A stretch of DNA of 57,169 nt from JBQCHF01 sp051954955 (GTDB lineage: Bacteria; Actinomycetota; Actinomycetes; Motilibacterales; Motilibacteraceae). The position numbers were made by a program, and so were the translations under genes. Positions 44,905 to 53,992 of the stretch are shown piece after piece. Where the stretch lies: assembly GCA_051954955.1 (NCBI GenBank), contig JBQCHF010000016.1, forward strand, positions 1-57,169, given 5' to 3'. Below the pieces are notes generated by a model. It had not been told where the DNA came from. It searched no databases and saw nothing but the letters and a program-made list of their open reading frames with translations. The number at the start of each line of letters is the position of its first letter. The stretch's first letter is position 1.

Positions 44905-45345
44905 TCATCGGGAAGCGCCGGTCGTAGGGGGCATGGTGACTCCACGCTCGCGCAGCCGCCGGTGCACTGTGGTGGCCGTGACCCCGAGCCGCTCACCGAT
45001 GCGGGCCAACGACCAGCCGTCGTCGTAGAGCTGCGCCGCCTGCGTGACGTCGGCGCCGGTCAGGCCTGGATGCTTGGTCTTCACCCCGTTCCGGGTGAGG
45101 ATCTTGCCAACCGTCCGACGGTCGATGCCGAACTTTTCGCCGAGTGCGAAGACGGTTGCGCCGGCTCGGTAGTCGGCGATCAGCTCCCCGATCTGCTCGG
45201 CGTCGAGCTGACGGGCGGTGCCAACCCGCGGAAGGTTTGAGCGTAGGGGAGCGGGTGAGGACAGATGAGGCAGCTTGGCGATGAGTGCTTCTAGCTGCCT
45301 GACCAGCTCCTTTGTGTTGTAGTACCGTCCCGCCACCTCCACCAA
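44905..45345 (-). CDS. Two-HTH protein at attR, apparent C-terminal tail of the serine recombinase
   Basis: 146 codons from a TTG that lies half in chromosomal DNA; its first residues V-E-V-A-G are encoded by the att core. 'YYNTKELVRQLEALIAKLP' is followed by a resolvase-type HTH ('VFALGEKFGIDRRTVGKILT') and a second HTH ('WSLARIGERLGVTATTVHRR'). In an excised circle the recombinase frame would run through V-E-V-A-G into R-Y-Y-N-T-K with no stop at the junction. As it stands the gene lacks a ribosome site and may be untranslated. Confidence 0.7.
   Translation of the reverse strand: MVEVAGRYYNTKELVRQLEALIAKLPHLSSPAPLRSNLPRVGTARQLDAEQIGELIADYRAGATVFALGEKFGIDRRTVGKILTRNGVKTKHPGLTGADVTQAAQLYDDGWSLARIGERLGVTATTVHRRLRERGVTMPPTTGASR
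45328..45343 (+). repeat. attR core of the ssrA island
   Basis: TCCCGCCACCTCCACC, identical to 3289-3304. It is followed by A and then AACCATC, restoring the tmRNA CCA at 45342-45344. Confidence 0.9.
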
Positions 45346-45363
45346 CCATCACCCTGTCCAGCA

Positions 45364-45398
45364 GAGGCTGGGAGCGCCGCGAGGTCGCTCCCAGCCTC
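45364..45398 (+). terminator. Displaced native ssrA terminator
   Basis: GAGGCTGGGAGCG and CGCTCCCAGCCTC form a 13-bp stem followed by TTGTTGTTG. It lies 20 bp past the reconstituted tmRNA 3' end, so it is the original terminator, now 42 kb away from ssrA. Confidence 0.85.
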
Positions 45399-45475
45399 TT
45401 GTTGTTGCAGGCTCTGCCGATCTGCAGCCGGCCTCCCCACCTCGCTGAAGATGGGAAGGGCGCTGGCCGGCACAG

Positions 45476-46357
45476 ATGGGCCAGGATGCCGGCATGGACG
45501 GTGCCGAGGAACTGGATCTCCCGCTGAGCCGGGACGAACGCGCGGTGCTGCGCGCCGGGCTCGTGGAGTGGGGCGGTCCGGCCCGCTGCACCGAGGAGCT
45601 GGCGCTGGCGATGGGGTTTGCCAGCGTGGCCGACCTGCACCAGACAGGAGCCGTGCTAGCCGAGGCGATCAGGGCCGGGCGACCGCTCAGCCCCCGGGAC
45701 TGGTCGCGCGCCCTGCTGGCCACCGAGATCGTGTTCGCCAGCGACCTGGTGGGTTCCGGGGTCGAGTGGGCCACCACCACCGGACTCGGGGACGAGGAGA
45801 CCCTCCGCCAGCTCCGGAGCCTGCAGCGCAAGATCCTCGCGGTCGCAGGCAGGGACGGTCTATTGCCTGCGTCCGACCCCGAGGTGGCTGCGGCTCCCGG
45901 CAACCGGACTGAGCGCGTTGCGGCCATGACGGCGAGGCGGGACGGCGTCCTGGTCGGGGAGGCGGACCCCGAGCTGGACCAGCGCCTGTCCGACGAGCTC
46001 GACGTCGTCAACGCCGCAGCCACGCCCGGGGTCGACGCAGCCCGCGAGCTGACCGTGCGGCTCCTCGACGACGCCGGCGGGCTGGTCGGCGGCCTCAGCG
46101 GGTGGACCTGGGGGGTGGCCGCCGGCATCGGCCTGAGCTGGGTACGTGCCGAGGCGCGGGGAAGCGGAGTGGGGGCCCGCCTGCTGTCGGCGTTCGAGGA
46201 CGAGGCCAGGGCACGCGGCTGCCAGCACGTGTTCGTCACCTCGTTCACCTTCCAGGCGCCGGGCTTCTACGAGCGGCACGGCTACCGGGAGATCTTCCGG
46301 TGGGAGGGCGTGCCGACCCCGGAGGCGGCCGACGTCCACCTCCGCAAGGAGCTGTGA
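45476..46357 (+). CDS. GNAT acetyltransferase with an N-terminal extra domain
   Basis: 293 residues (or 287 from the ATG at 45494). The first 120 residues are a helical domain ('LSRDERAVLRAGLVEWGGPA') not usual in GNATs. The C-terminal 150 have acetyl-CoA-binding 'VRAEARGSGVGARLLSAFED' and 'TFQAPGFYERHGYREIF'. Substrate unknown. First chromosomal gene after the island. Confidence 0.75.
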   Translation: MGQDAGMDGAEELDLPLSRDERAVLRAGLVEWGGPARCTEELALAMGFASVADLHQTGAVLAEAIRAGRPLSPRDWSRALLATEIVFASDLVGSGVEWATTTGLGDEETLRQLRSLQRKILAVAGRDGLLPASDPEVAAAPGNRTERVAAMTARRDGVLVGEADPELDQRLSDELDVVNAAATPGVDAARELTVRLLDDAGGLVGGLSGWTWGVAAGIGLSWVRAEARGSGVGARLLSAFEDEARARGCQHVFVTSFTFQAPGFYERHGYREIFRWEGVPTPEAADVHLRKEL

Positions 46358-46374
46358 CGGCTCGCCGAGGGCGC

Positions 46375-46812
46375 TCAGGAGGAGGACGACAGCAGCACCA
46401 GGCAGCGCGCCGCCTGGTCACGGACGCGCGCCACCGGGTCGTCCCGCAGCTGCGCGACCTCCTCGAGCAGGTCGTCGACGCGGTGGCGAGCGACCACCTT
46501 CAGCCCCATCTCCCGCACCCGCCACGACTCGTCGGACAGGCAGCGCCGGAGCTCGGGCAGGGCCTGCTCCTGCCAAGCCCAGAGCAGCCCCCGCGCCGCC
46601 CAGACGCGCACCCAGTAGCCGTCCTCGTGCGCGTGGCCGTCGAGGAACTTCCTGGCCGGCGGCCCGCCGAGCGCGAGCAGCAGGGCCGGGTCTGCGTCCT
46701 CCTCGCGCAGCAGTGCGCGGCAACCGTCGACCACCGCGTCGCGCCCGCGCCGGGCGCACTCGGCCTCGATGCTCTGCCGCGGCGAGATGCCCCAGCGGGA
46801 CGAGGAGGTCAC
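46375..46812 (-). CDS. HEAT-repeat protein
   Basis: 145 residues with at least three helical repeats ('YWVRVWAARGLLWAWQEQAL', 'SWRVREMGLKVVARHRVDDL', 'ARVRDQAARCLVLLS'). HEAT repeats make protein-interaction scaffolds. Convergent with the GNAT gene. Confidence 0.7.
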   Translation of the reverse strand: MTSSSRWGISPRQSIEAECARRGRDAVVDGCRALLREEDADPALLLALGGPPARKFLDGHAHEDGYWVRVWAARGLLWAWQEQALPELRRCLSDESWRVREMGLKVVARHRVDDLLEEVAQLRDDPVARVRDQAARCLVLLSSSS

Positions 46813-46872
46813 GCAGCCAGCATCACATCGACCGGACGGTGCTGCCTGCGTCGGGCGCTCGACGGGGTCTGG

Positions 46873-48225
46873 TCAGCGGGGTGGTGGTTCTCGTCGGATC
46901 CATGGTCGGGCGGGGTCGATCCAGGCCGGTGGTCGCCATTCGACGACGCCGGGGTCGGTGGTGCGGCGCAGGTCCCAGCCGCCTTCGTGGACGAGCCAGT
47001 GTTCGTGGCCGCACAGGGGTGCGCTGTTGGTCAGGCTGGTGGGGCCGTCGTCGGCCCAGTGGTCGAGGTGGTGGGCGGTGGTCTGTGAGGGGGGCGCATT
47101 GCAGCCGATGCCGCAGCAGCCGCCGAACTCGACGGCCAGGGCGCGGTAGATGGTGGCGGTGGCAAGGCGGACTTCTCGGCCGAGGTCCAGGGGCTGGCCT
47201 CTCGAGCCGAGGATGACGGGGACGAGTTTGGCGTCGCAGGCCAGGCGTCTGAGGGTGGCGGGGGCGAGGCGGTCGCCGTGCTCGGTCAGGCCGGGCAGGT
47301 AGGAGGTGGGCTGCCCGGTGTCGGCGTCGAGGAGACCGGCCGCGGTCGCGCGGGTCTCGAGGGTCTGCATGGGGATGGTGATGAGGGCCTGGACGGGTTC
47401 GCCGTGCCGCAGCGGCATCTCGTCGTGGTCGGTGGCGAGCCGGACGAGGGTGGCGAGGGCGTCGGCCCGGCGCTGCGGGAGGGTCCGGCGGGCGGAGCGG
47501 GGCAGGGCTGATTCCTCGTCGTTCTCGCTGTCGTTCCGCATCACGGCGTCGAGGGCGGCCATGAGCAGGGACGCGGACTCCTTGGTCAGCCGTCCCGAGA
47601 TCCGGTACATGGCCCCGTCGGTGGCCACGTCGGGGGTGATGGCCATCTCGCGCAGGGAGTGGGCGAGCTTCTCGTCCTGGTCGAGCTTCTTCCCGCGGTC
47701 AGGGTCGAGGACGTCGGCGATCTTCGCGGCGCACGCTACGAGGCCTTTGCGGGTCAGGTCGGGTGCCCGATCGAGGAGGAACTCCTCGCCGTCCTCCACG
47801 TCCTGGACCGTGACGGTGCCGATGCGCTTGATCAGCCGCAGTCCGTCGATGATGGCCAACGCCTTGGTCTCGCACACCGACCCGTCAGCGATCGCGGCCA
47901 TCACCTGGTCGCTGCCCTCACGGGCCAGGCGGACCTGCTTGGCCGCGTCGATGTGGTCGATCTTGAGCAGCTGCGCCAGCCAGAACGGGGTGGTGCGTGC
48001 GTGCACCGCGTCGGCGACCGAGCGGTCGTCGGCCTCCTTCACCAGCGACAGCCGCAGCGCGGCGAGCTGGTTCTCCAGGGACACGGTCAGCTGCACCGAC
48101 GGCCCGAGCTGCCCGGTCTCCAGCTGCCATACCGGCGCCGCCAGCGCCGCCGCGACCGCCTCCTGGACCGCGGCCAGCGCGCAGGTGAGCGCCTGTTGCG
48201 GCGGTGGGGCGACGTCCTCTGACAT
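46873..48225 (-). CDS. DUF222/HNH endonuclease (13E12 repeat family)
   Basis: 450 residues. The DUF222 helical domain ('LEIQL'-type, 'TVSLENQLAALRLSLVKEAD') comes before a C-terminal HNH nuclease motif with 'CCGIGCNAPPSQTTAHHLDH' and 'CGHEHWLVHEGGW'. These actinobacterial proteins occur in many copies per genome and may be remnants of homing elements; activity is not established. Confidence 0.85.
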   Translation of the reverse strand: MSEDVAPPPQQALTCALAAVQEAVAAALAAPVWQLETGQLGPSVQLTVSLENQLAALRLSLVKEADDRSVADAVHARTTPFWLAQLLKIDHIDAAKQVRLAREGSDQVMAAIADGSVCETKALAIIDGLRLIKRIGTVTVQDVEDGEEFLLDRAPDLTRKGLVACAAKIADVLDPDRGKKLDQDEKLAHSLREMAITPDVATDGAMYRISGRLTKESASLLMAALDAVMRNDSENDEESALPRSARRTLPQRRADALATLVRLATDHDEMPLRHGEPVQALITIPMQTLETRATAAGLLDADTGQPTSYLPGLTEHGDRLAPATLRRLACDAKLVPVILGSRGQPLDLGREVRLATATIYRALAVEFGGCCGIGCNAPPSQTTAHHLDHWADDGPTSLTNSAPLCGHEHWLVHEGGWDLRRTTDPGVVEWRPPAWIDPARPWIRREPPPR

Positions 48226-48291
48226 ACCCCGAACCTAGACGGCAGGTCCGACAGTTCTCTTAGCAGGAACGCCAGAATCGAGCCTAGAAGG

Positions 48292-48702
48292 TCACGTTCC
48301 GATCACAGATCGCTGGCGCTGCGCCTCCTCGACGCTCACGACGTCCTTGCCCAGCGGGAAGAGCGCCACGGCGGCGAGCTTGAAGGCGGCGACGCCGAAG
48401 GGGATGCCGATGATGGTCACGCAGAGGACCAGGCCGGCGACGATGCACTCGAGGGCGATCCAGATCCCGGCCAGCAGGAACCAGAGCACGTTGCCGATGG
48501 CGGAGGCTGCACCTGCCGACGGTTTGGACACCGTGGTCCGCCCGAACGGCCACAGGGCGTAGCCGGCCAACCGGAAGCTGGCGATGCCGAACGGGATCGT
48601 GACGATGAGCACGAACATCACCAGTCCGGCCAGGGCGAAGCTGATGGCCAGCCACACGCCGGCGAGCAGGAACCAGAGGATGTTGCCGATGAGCCGCAGC
48701 AC
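48292..48702 (-). CDS. YccF-domain membrane protein
   Basis: 136 residues from a GTG, with two tandem YccF units: 'IGNILWFLLAGVWLAISFAL' and 'IGNVLWFLLAGIWIALECIV', each followed by 'IPFG'. Four membrane helices are expected. Function unknown. Confidence 0.85.
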   Translation of the reverse strand: MLRLIGNILWFLLAGVWLAISFALAGLVMFVLIVTIPFGIASFRLAGYALWPFGRTTVSKPSAGAASAIGNVLWFLLAGIWIALECIVAGLVLCVTIIGIPFGVAAFKLAAVALFPLGKDVVSVEEAQRQRSVIGT

Positions 48703-48812
48703 CCGACCAGGCTGACACAGTCGGTGGGGCCGAGCCGGGCTGTTCGGGAGACGGAGAAGCGGAAGGGGTCCGCCGGCTGGTGGCCGACGGACCCCTCCCT
48801 GGGAAAGCCGGT

Positions 48813-51569
48813 TCAGCCGTCGTTCTCGCTCGACGGCAGGGTGCGGCCGGGGACCTCGCTGGGCGCGAGGATCCGCGCGTCGCCGGGGTAGGCCGTCGCC
48901 CAGCCGTGCGTCTGGTACCAGGTGAAGCGGTCCATCTGCGCTGCGTTGGCCCGGTCCGGGGCCGCGCCGGCGCCGCTGAAGTGCTGCTTGTCCTGCCAGG
49001 CCATCCACTCGTCGTGAACGGCCTTCTCCGAGGCGGGCACGGTGAGCGAGGGCAGGGTCGCGGCCGTGGCGGCCGGCACGTCCTCGCCGCAGGACGGCGG
49101 GGTCTTCAGCCCGTAGGTCAGCGGGACCTGGTTGGGCAGCGCGGTGAACGGGGTGAAGTCGGGAGCGTTGGTGAAGGCGCTGCGCATCGGCTCGGCCGCG
49201 CTGTCCTTCTGGTTCATCGGCTGGATCCCGAGGATCTGCTCGATGGTGCGAACCATGTTGATCTGCGTGTAGTAGTGGCTGTCGACGACGCCGTGGCGAG
49301 CCCACGGGCTGATGACCTCGATCGGGCCGCGGCCGCCGTCGACGTGGTCCACGCCGTTCTGGGTGTCGTCCTCGACGACGAAGATCGCGCTGTCCTTCCA
49401 GTACTTGCTGTGCGAGATCTCATCCACGATCTTGCCGACGGCGAGGTCGTTGTCGGCGACCTGGGCGATCGGGTTCGGGTTCCCGCCACCGCCGGTGTGG
49501 TCGTCCATCACCCACAGCATGTTCAGGTTGGACGGGCCGTTCTTCTCGAAGTCCTGCTTCCAGATCTGGAAGCGGTACTGGTCCGGGATGCCGAGGTCGA
49601 ACTTCGGGAAGCCAGGCGCCGACACCCTGTTGAGCGACGGGATCGGCGAGGAGCTCTGCACCGGCAGCTCGGGACCGGAGCCGGTCGCGGCCATGTGCTG
49701 GGCGTCGCAGTAGAACGCCGACCAGTCGGCCCCGTCGGGCTTGGTCAGGAACTGGTGGTACTCGCCGAAGTTGCGCACGGTCTTGCCCGCCGCCTGCGCC
49801 CCGGTCCAGAGGAAGCCGCTGCGCTGGTGGCCCAGCGCGTCGTCCTCGGAGTCGTAGCTGCGCTCGTACTCGCCGGCCTGGGACTCGACGTACTCCGGGT
49901 CGTCGGCCTCCATCACCCAGTTGTGGCCCTCGGCCGAGTTGGTGCCGACGTCGTAGGTGTTGTCGAACAGCCCGAACTGCTCCGCGAGCGCGTGCAGGTT
50001 CGGCGTGGCCTGCTTGCCGAACTGCGTCAGCGACGGGTCTCCGTTGCCTCGCTTCTCGTCACCGAACACCTGGTCGTAGGTCCGGTTCTCCTTCACGATC
50101 AGGAAGACGTGCTTGATCGTGGAGGGGTCGCCGAGGTGCAGCGGCACCGGAAGGGCCTTCTCGCTCTTCTTGCCCGCTGCCGGCGTCGCGCCGTGGCCCC
50201 AGTCGTTCTGCTGCCACACCTGGGCGGTGTAGCGCTTGAGCTGGGAGTCGTCCGGCATGGTGAAGCTGGTCAGGGTGCCGGTGGAGTCGTGCGTGTTGTA
50301 GCCGGTGGCCGGGTCGGTCCCCGGCCCCTTGCTGAGGGTCCTTTGGGGACCGCGGGCGCCGATGCCGCGCAGGTTGGTCACGACGACCTTCCCGCCGACG
50401 ATCGCGATCTCCTCCGGGTAGTAGTCGGTCGGCAGCAGGCCGAGGTAGCTGACCGGCTCCTGCGGCGTGCTGTAGGAGTAGACGGCCAGCGCGTTGGCGC
50501 GCCCCAGCGCCACCAGCAGGCGACCGTCCGGGGTGAGCGCGAGCGCGTCGGGGGCGTAGCCGACCTTGGAGCCCTGCCACGGCTGGGTGGCGATCGTCTG
50601 CACCACCTCGTCCTTAGTGGTGTCGATGACCGAGACGCTGTCGCTGCCGGTGTTGGCCACGAACAGGGCGTCGCCGTGCACGAGGAGCGCCGTCGGGTGC
50701 AGACCGACCTCGATGCTGCGGACCGGTGCGTCGGTGTCGTTCACGTCGACGACGGACACGGTGCCGGTGAGCGTGGCGCCGGTGGTCTGGTCGGCGACCA
50801 CCTGGGTGCCGTAGGAGTTCAGCGTCGGGTCGCCGGCCGTGGCCGGACGCCCCGCCTCGTTGGAGACGTAGAGCTTGCCGCCCACCAGTCGCACCTGACG
50901 GGGCGCGTTGCCGACGTCGTAGCTGGCGAGCACGGCGCCGGTGGCGGTGTCGAGCTTGACCACCTGGTTCTGCCCGTTGAGCGCCACGTAGGCGTACTTG
51001 CCGTCGGCCGTGAACGCGGTGCCGGTGGGCAGTGCGCTCTTGCCGTCCTGCGGCTGGAGCGCGAGGAAGGTCGGCGCACCCACCGTGCCGTCGGCGTTCA
51101 CCGGGAAGCGGTCGAAGCCGTTGGTGTGCGGCAGCCACAGGAACCTGCCATCCGGCGTGTAGAACGGCCCCTCCTGCCCGACGTCGGTGCGACTGAGCTG
51201 GAGGTCCGCGTCCGAAGACTTCCCGGCCTGCTGAAGGACCTTGTGCTGCTGCAGGTCCACGATGGTGAGGGCGATGCCCCGGTCGTTGGTGAGGGCGGCG
51301 AGGTAGCGGCCGTCAGGGCTGACCGTGGAGGCCAGCAGCTTGCCGTTGTCCACCAGCAAGCGGTCGCCGATCGGCTCGATCGTCTGGTTCGACGGGAGCA
51401 ACAGGCCCTGCCCGGTGGATTCGCCCACCCGGTGGGTGCCGAAGCGGTCGGTGGCCGCCGCGGCGGCGCCGGTGCCGGCGACGGCCACCGCCACGGTGGC
51501 GGCGCCGGCGAGGACCTGCGTCCGGCGCCGTCCGCGGGCACGGTCCAAGCGCGGTCGAGTGACGTGCAC
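48813..51569 (-). CDS. Secreted beta-propeller/phosphoesterase (alkaline phosphatase-like) protein
   Basis: 918 residues from a GTG behind AAGGAG. Arg-rich signal with a hydrophobic stretch ('RRRTQVLAGAATVAVAVAG', possibly Tat-type). Residues about 60-430 are a YVTN-like propeller ('VSPDGRYLAALTNDRG', 'VSVIDTTKDEVVQ'). Residues about 480-880 are an alkaline phosphatase superfamily domain of the phosphoesterase family ('FLIVKENRTYDQVFGDE', 'AIFVVEDDTQNGVDHVD'). Probably an extracytoplasmic phosphatase or phospholipase C-like enzyme. Confidence 0.85.
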   Translation of the reverse strand: MHVTRPRLDRARGRRRTQVLAGAATVAVAVAGTGAAAAATDRFGTHRVGESTGQGLLLPSNQTIEPIGDRLLVDNGKLLASTVSPDGRYLAALTNDRGIALTIVDLQQHKVLQQAGKSSDADLQLSRTDVGQEGPFYTPDGRFLWLPHTNGFDRFPVNADGTVGAPTFLALQPQDGKSALPTGTAFTADGKYAYVALNGQNQVVKLDTATGAVLASYDVGNAPRQVRLVGGKLYVSNEAGRPATAGDPTLNSYGTQVVADQTTGATLTGTVSVVDVNDTDAPVRSIEVGLHPTALLVHGDALFVANTGSDSVSVIDTTKDEVVQTIATQPWQGSKVGYAPDALALTPDGRLLVALGRANALAVYSYSTPQEPVSYLGLLPTDYYPEEIAIVGGKVVVTNLRGIGARGPQRTLSKGPGTDPATGYNTHDSTGTLTSFTMPDDSQLKRYTAQVWQQNDWGHGATPAAGKKSEKALPVPLHLGDPSTIKHVFLIVKENRTYDQVFGDEKRGNGDPSLTQFGKQATPNLHALAEQFGLFDNTYDVGTNSAEGHNWVMEADDPEYVESQAGEYERSYDSEDDALGHQRSGFLWTGAQAAGKTVRNFGEYHQFLTKPDGADWSAFYCDAQHMAATGSGPELPVQSSSPIPSLNRVSAPGFPKFDLGIPDQYRFQIWKQDFEKNGPSNLNMLWVMDDHTGGGGNPNPIAQVADNDLAVGKIVDEISHSKYWKDSAIFVVEDDTQNGVDHVDGGRGPIEVISPWARHGVVDSHYYTQINMVRTIEQILGIQPMNQKDSAAEPMRSAFTNAPDFTPFTALPNQVPLTYGLKTPPSCGEDVPAATAATLPSLTVPASEKAVHDEWMAWQDKQHFSGAGAAPDRANAAQMDRFTWYQTHGWATAYPGDARILAPSEVPGRTLPSSENDG

Positions 51570-51671
51570 GAAAGACTCCTTGGGGAGGATGAGGGGTGCG
51601 AAGTTGCGGTTGCCTTGGGCAGATGGAGTCGGGTGGTCCCGGGGCGCCCGCATCGCGGGCGACGCGGCCCC

Positions 51672-53036
51672 CTACGTCGTGCTGGTCGAGAACAGGTCCA
51701 CGAGTCCGTCGAGCTGCCAGAGCGGGTTCGCGCGCACCCCGCCCGGTGTGGCGACCGTGAACCAGCCGTTCACCTCCTTGGGGCCGTCTCCGTCGGCGAC
51801 GTAGCGCCCGTCGGCGCTGACGTCGAGCTGGTAGATGGCGTGCGCCGGCGCGCTGCCGCCGGCGACGTGCCAGGTCAGGACGCAGCGCCAGTCGTTGCCC
51901 GGGCCGCGGTCCGCGACGTCCTGCCCGCCCTTGTCGCAGCTGGCGCTGGCACCGATCCCGCCGACCGTGACCGGCGGGTTCGCCAGCTCGCGCTGCTGGA
52001 GGACGTAGAGGTTGGCGAAGACGGCCGTGACCGAGGCCTCCACCTGCCGGCGCTCGATGCCGTCCCCGCGCTGCCCCGTCACCGTGGCCACGAGGCCGGC
52101 GGCCAGCACGACCACCGCGACGAGGCCGGCCAGCGAGGAGCCCGCCGCACGTGCCCCCACCCCGTCGAAGGCCGGCGTCGCGAAGTCCCGGCTCCCGAAC
52201 AGCCGGTAGGCTATCGCCGTGGCCGCCACGAGCCAGGCGACGCTGACGACGCTGCCGGCCAGTACGGCTGTCAGGTCCTGCGGCTCGGTGAGCAGGCCCC
52301 GCCAGGACTCGAACGCGTGGCCCGGCAGCGCCACCCGCAGCGCCGCCGGCATCGGCACGAGCGCGGCGACCTGCTGCACCAGCGCCAGGAGCACGGGCAG
52401 CCCGAGCCCCAGCGGCGAGCGTCCGAAGGCGACCGAGCAGAGCAGGCCGACCGCGGCGAAGGCGAGCGAGGGCAGCAGCACCGACGCCCAGCACGCCGTG
52501 ACGAGCGGGAGTGCCTGGGACACCGGCAGCAGGCGGCCGTCGAGAGCCGGCAGCGCGCCCTGACCCACGAGCAGCAGGCCGCCGGCCACGCTGCTCACCG
52601 CGAGCAGGATGACCACCGACACGGTGTAGGAGGTGGCGACGAGCGTCTTCGCGACGAACACCCTGCGGGTACTCCCGGCGGCCACGAGCAGGCTGCGCCA
52701 GGTGCCCAGCCGGTCCTCCATCGCGAAGATGTCGCCGGCCACCAGCGCGGTGAGCAGCGGCAGGGCCCAGCCGCCGGCGAAGGACAGGACGACGAGCGGT
52801 GTGGCGAGGCCGGAGTCCTGCAGCCAGCGGCCGAACAGCGTGTCGGTCGGCAGGGAGCCGAGCGAGGGCACCACCGCGGCGAAGAGGAGCGGGCCGAGTG
52901 CGCAGGTGGCCAGGGCGAGACGGGTCCGCCAGTGCACCAGCACCTTGCGCAGCTCCACGCGGCACGCCCGCGCGAGGAGCACCCGCTCAGAGGACGGCGG
53001 CGCCATGACCGACGCGGGCTGGAGCAGCGCGGTCAT
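51672..53036 (-). CDS. ABC transporter permease (ABC-2 type) with C-terminal soluble domain
   Basis: 454 residues. Hydrophobic segments ('LALATCALGPLLFAAVVPSL', 'VVILLAVSSVAGGLLLVGQG', 'LAGLVAVVVLAAGLVATV') and 'RVFVAKTLVATSYTVSV' fit ABC-2 permeases. The last 130 residues are a soluble domain with two cysteines. ATGA overlap with the ATP-binding gene at 53033-53036. Confidence 0.82.
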   Translation of the reverse strand: MTALLQPASVMAPPSSERVLLARACRVELRKVLVHWRTRLALATCALGPLLFAAVVPSLGSLPTDTLFGRWLQDSGLATPLVVLSFAGGWALPLLTALVAGDIFAMEDRLGTWRSLLVAAGSTRRVFVAKTLVATSYTVSVVILLAVSSVAGGLLLVGQGALPALDGRLLPVSQALPLVTACWASVLLPSLAFAAVGLLCSVAFGRSPLGLGLPVLLALVQQVAALVPMPAALRVALPGHAFESWRGLLTEPQDLTAVLAGSVVSVAWLVAATAIAYRLFGSRDFATPAFDGVGARAAGSSLAGLVAVVVLAAGLVATVTGQRGDGIERRQVEASVTAVFANLYVLQQRELANPPVTVGGIGASASCDKGGQDVADRGPGNDWRCVLTWHVAGGSAPAHAIYQLDVSADGRYVADGDGPKEVNGWFTVATPGGVRANPLWQLDGLVDLFSTSTT

Positions 53037-53992
53037 GCCAACACCCCCGCCGGCACGCGGGTCGCCCGCGGGGCCGGGGGCACGGCGCCGGTCAGCTCGA
53101 GGAAGGCGACCTCCAGCGCGGACCGGACCGGTGTGAGCTCGCGCACCGCGACGCCGTCGCCCACCAGGGCGGCGACCCACCGGTCCAGGGAGGCGTCGTC
53201 GCCCCGGACGGTGAGGGCGCCCCGGTCGACGGAGCCGGTGACGAGGGTGGGGCCGTCGACGGCGGTGAGCAGCGCCCGTGCCCGGGTGACGTCGTCCACG
53301 GCGACGCGGTACTCGCGGGGTCCCGCAGTGGCCGCGAGGTCGGGCACCGTCCCGTCGAAGGCGACGTCTCCCTGGTGCAGCACCGTGATCGTGCCGCACA
53401 GGGCCGCGAGCTCGTCCATCCGGTGGCTGGACAGCAGGACCGCCGTGCCGGTGCCGGCGAGCTCCTCGATGACGCGGTGCACGTGGTCGGTGCCCGCCGG
53501 GTCCAGCCCGTTGGCCGGCTCGTCGAGCACGAGCAGGCGCGGGCGGGCGAGCAGCGCGACGGCCAGCCCCAGCCGCTGGCGCATGCCGAGGGAGAAGCCG
53601 CGGGCCCGGTCGCCGGCGACGTCGGAGAGGCCCACCCGCTCGAGGGCGTCGTCGACGCGACGGTGGTCGACCGGTCCGGACAGCGAGGCGAGCAGCGCCA
53701 CGTTGGCCCGGGCGCTCAGGGCGGGGTACATCGTCGGGGTGTCGACGAAGCCGCTCACCCCCGCGGGCGTGAACCCCCGCCGCACCCGCTGGCCGAGGAC
53801 CGCCAGCTCGCCGGCGTCCGGGCGGGTCAGGCCCAGCAGCATCCCCAGCAGCGTGGTCTTGCCGGCCCCGTTGGGGCCGACGAGCCCCCGGACCTCGCCG
53901 GCACGGATCTCCAGATCCGCGCCGGCCAGCGCGACGACGTCCCCGTAGACCTTGCGCAGCCCCTGGGCCCGCAGCACCACAGACGCGTGCAT
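53033..53992 (-). CDS. ABC transporter ATP-binding protein
   Basis: 319 residues. Walker A 'GPNGAGKTTLLGMLLGLT', signature 'FSLGMRQRLGLAVAL', Walker B 'RLLVLDEPANGLDP' and switch His in 'VLLSSHRMDEL'. A C-terminal DUF4162-like extension follows. Works with the downstream permease, probably in export; the substrate is unknown. Confidence 0.92.
   Translation of the reverse strand: MHASVVLRAQGLRKVYGDVVALAGADLEIRAGEVRGLVGPNGAGKTTLLGMLLGLTRPDAGELAVLGQRVRRGFTPAGVSGFVDTPTMYPALSARANVALLASLSGPVDHRRVDDALERVGLSDVAGDRARGFSLGMRQRLGLAVALLARPRLLVLDEPANGLDPAGTDHVHRVIEELAGTGTAVLLSSHRMDELAALCGTITVLHQGDVAFDGTVPDLAATAGPREYRVAVDDVTRARALLTAVDGPTLVTGSVDRGALTVRGDDASLDRWVAALVGDGVAVRELTPVRSALEVAFLELTGAVPPAPRATRVPAGVLA

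Larger units (their letters stand above)
3289..45343. mobile_element. 42-kb integrated island in ssrA with composite, accreted structure
   Basis: The boundaries are a perfect 16-bp direct repeat, TCCCGCCACCTCCACC, at 3289-3304 (inside ssrA) and 45328-45343. Restoring the sequence across the island gives ssrA ending in CACCTCCACCA followed by its own rho-independent terminator at 45364. The island carries two recombinase systems, excisionase, ImmA/XRE regulators, a Replic_Relax protein, a TraG-like ATPase, defence genes, two orphan pilins and three copies of an HTH tail that mark internal junctions. No mating-pore genes or clear relaxase are seen, so it looks mobilisable rather than self-transmissible. 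The serine recombinase is disrupted, so excision may now be impaired. Confidence 0.9.

Noticed and set aside
48780..53948. A 1722-codon open frame on the plus strand
   Set aside because: It lies antisense to the phosphoesterase and ABC transporter genes and is Arg/Gly/Ala/Val-rich without any domain; long open antisense frames are expected at this GC content.
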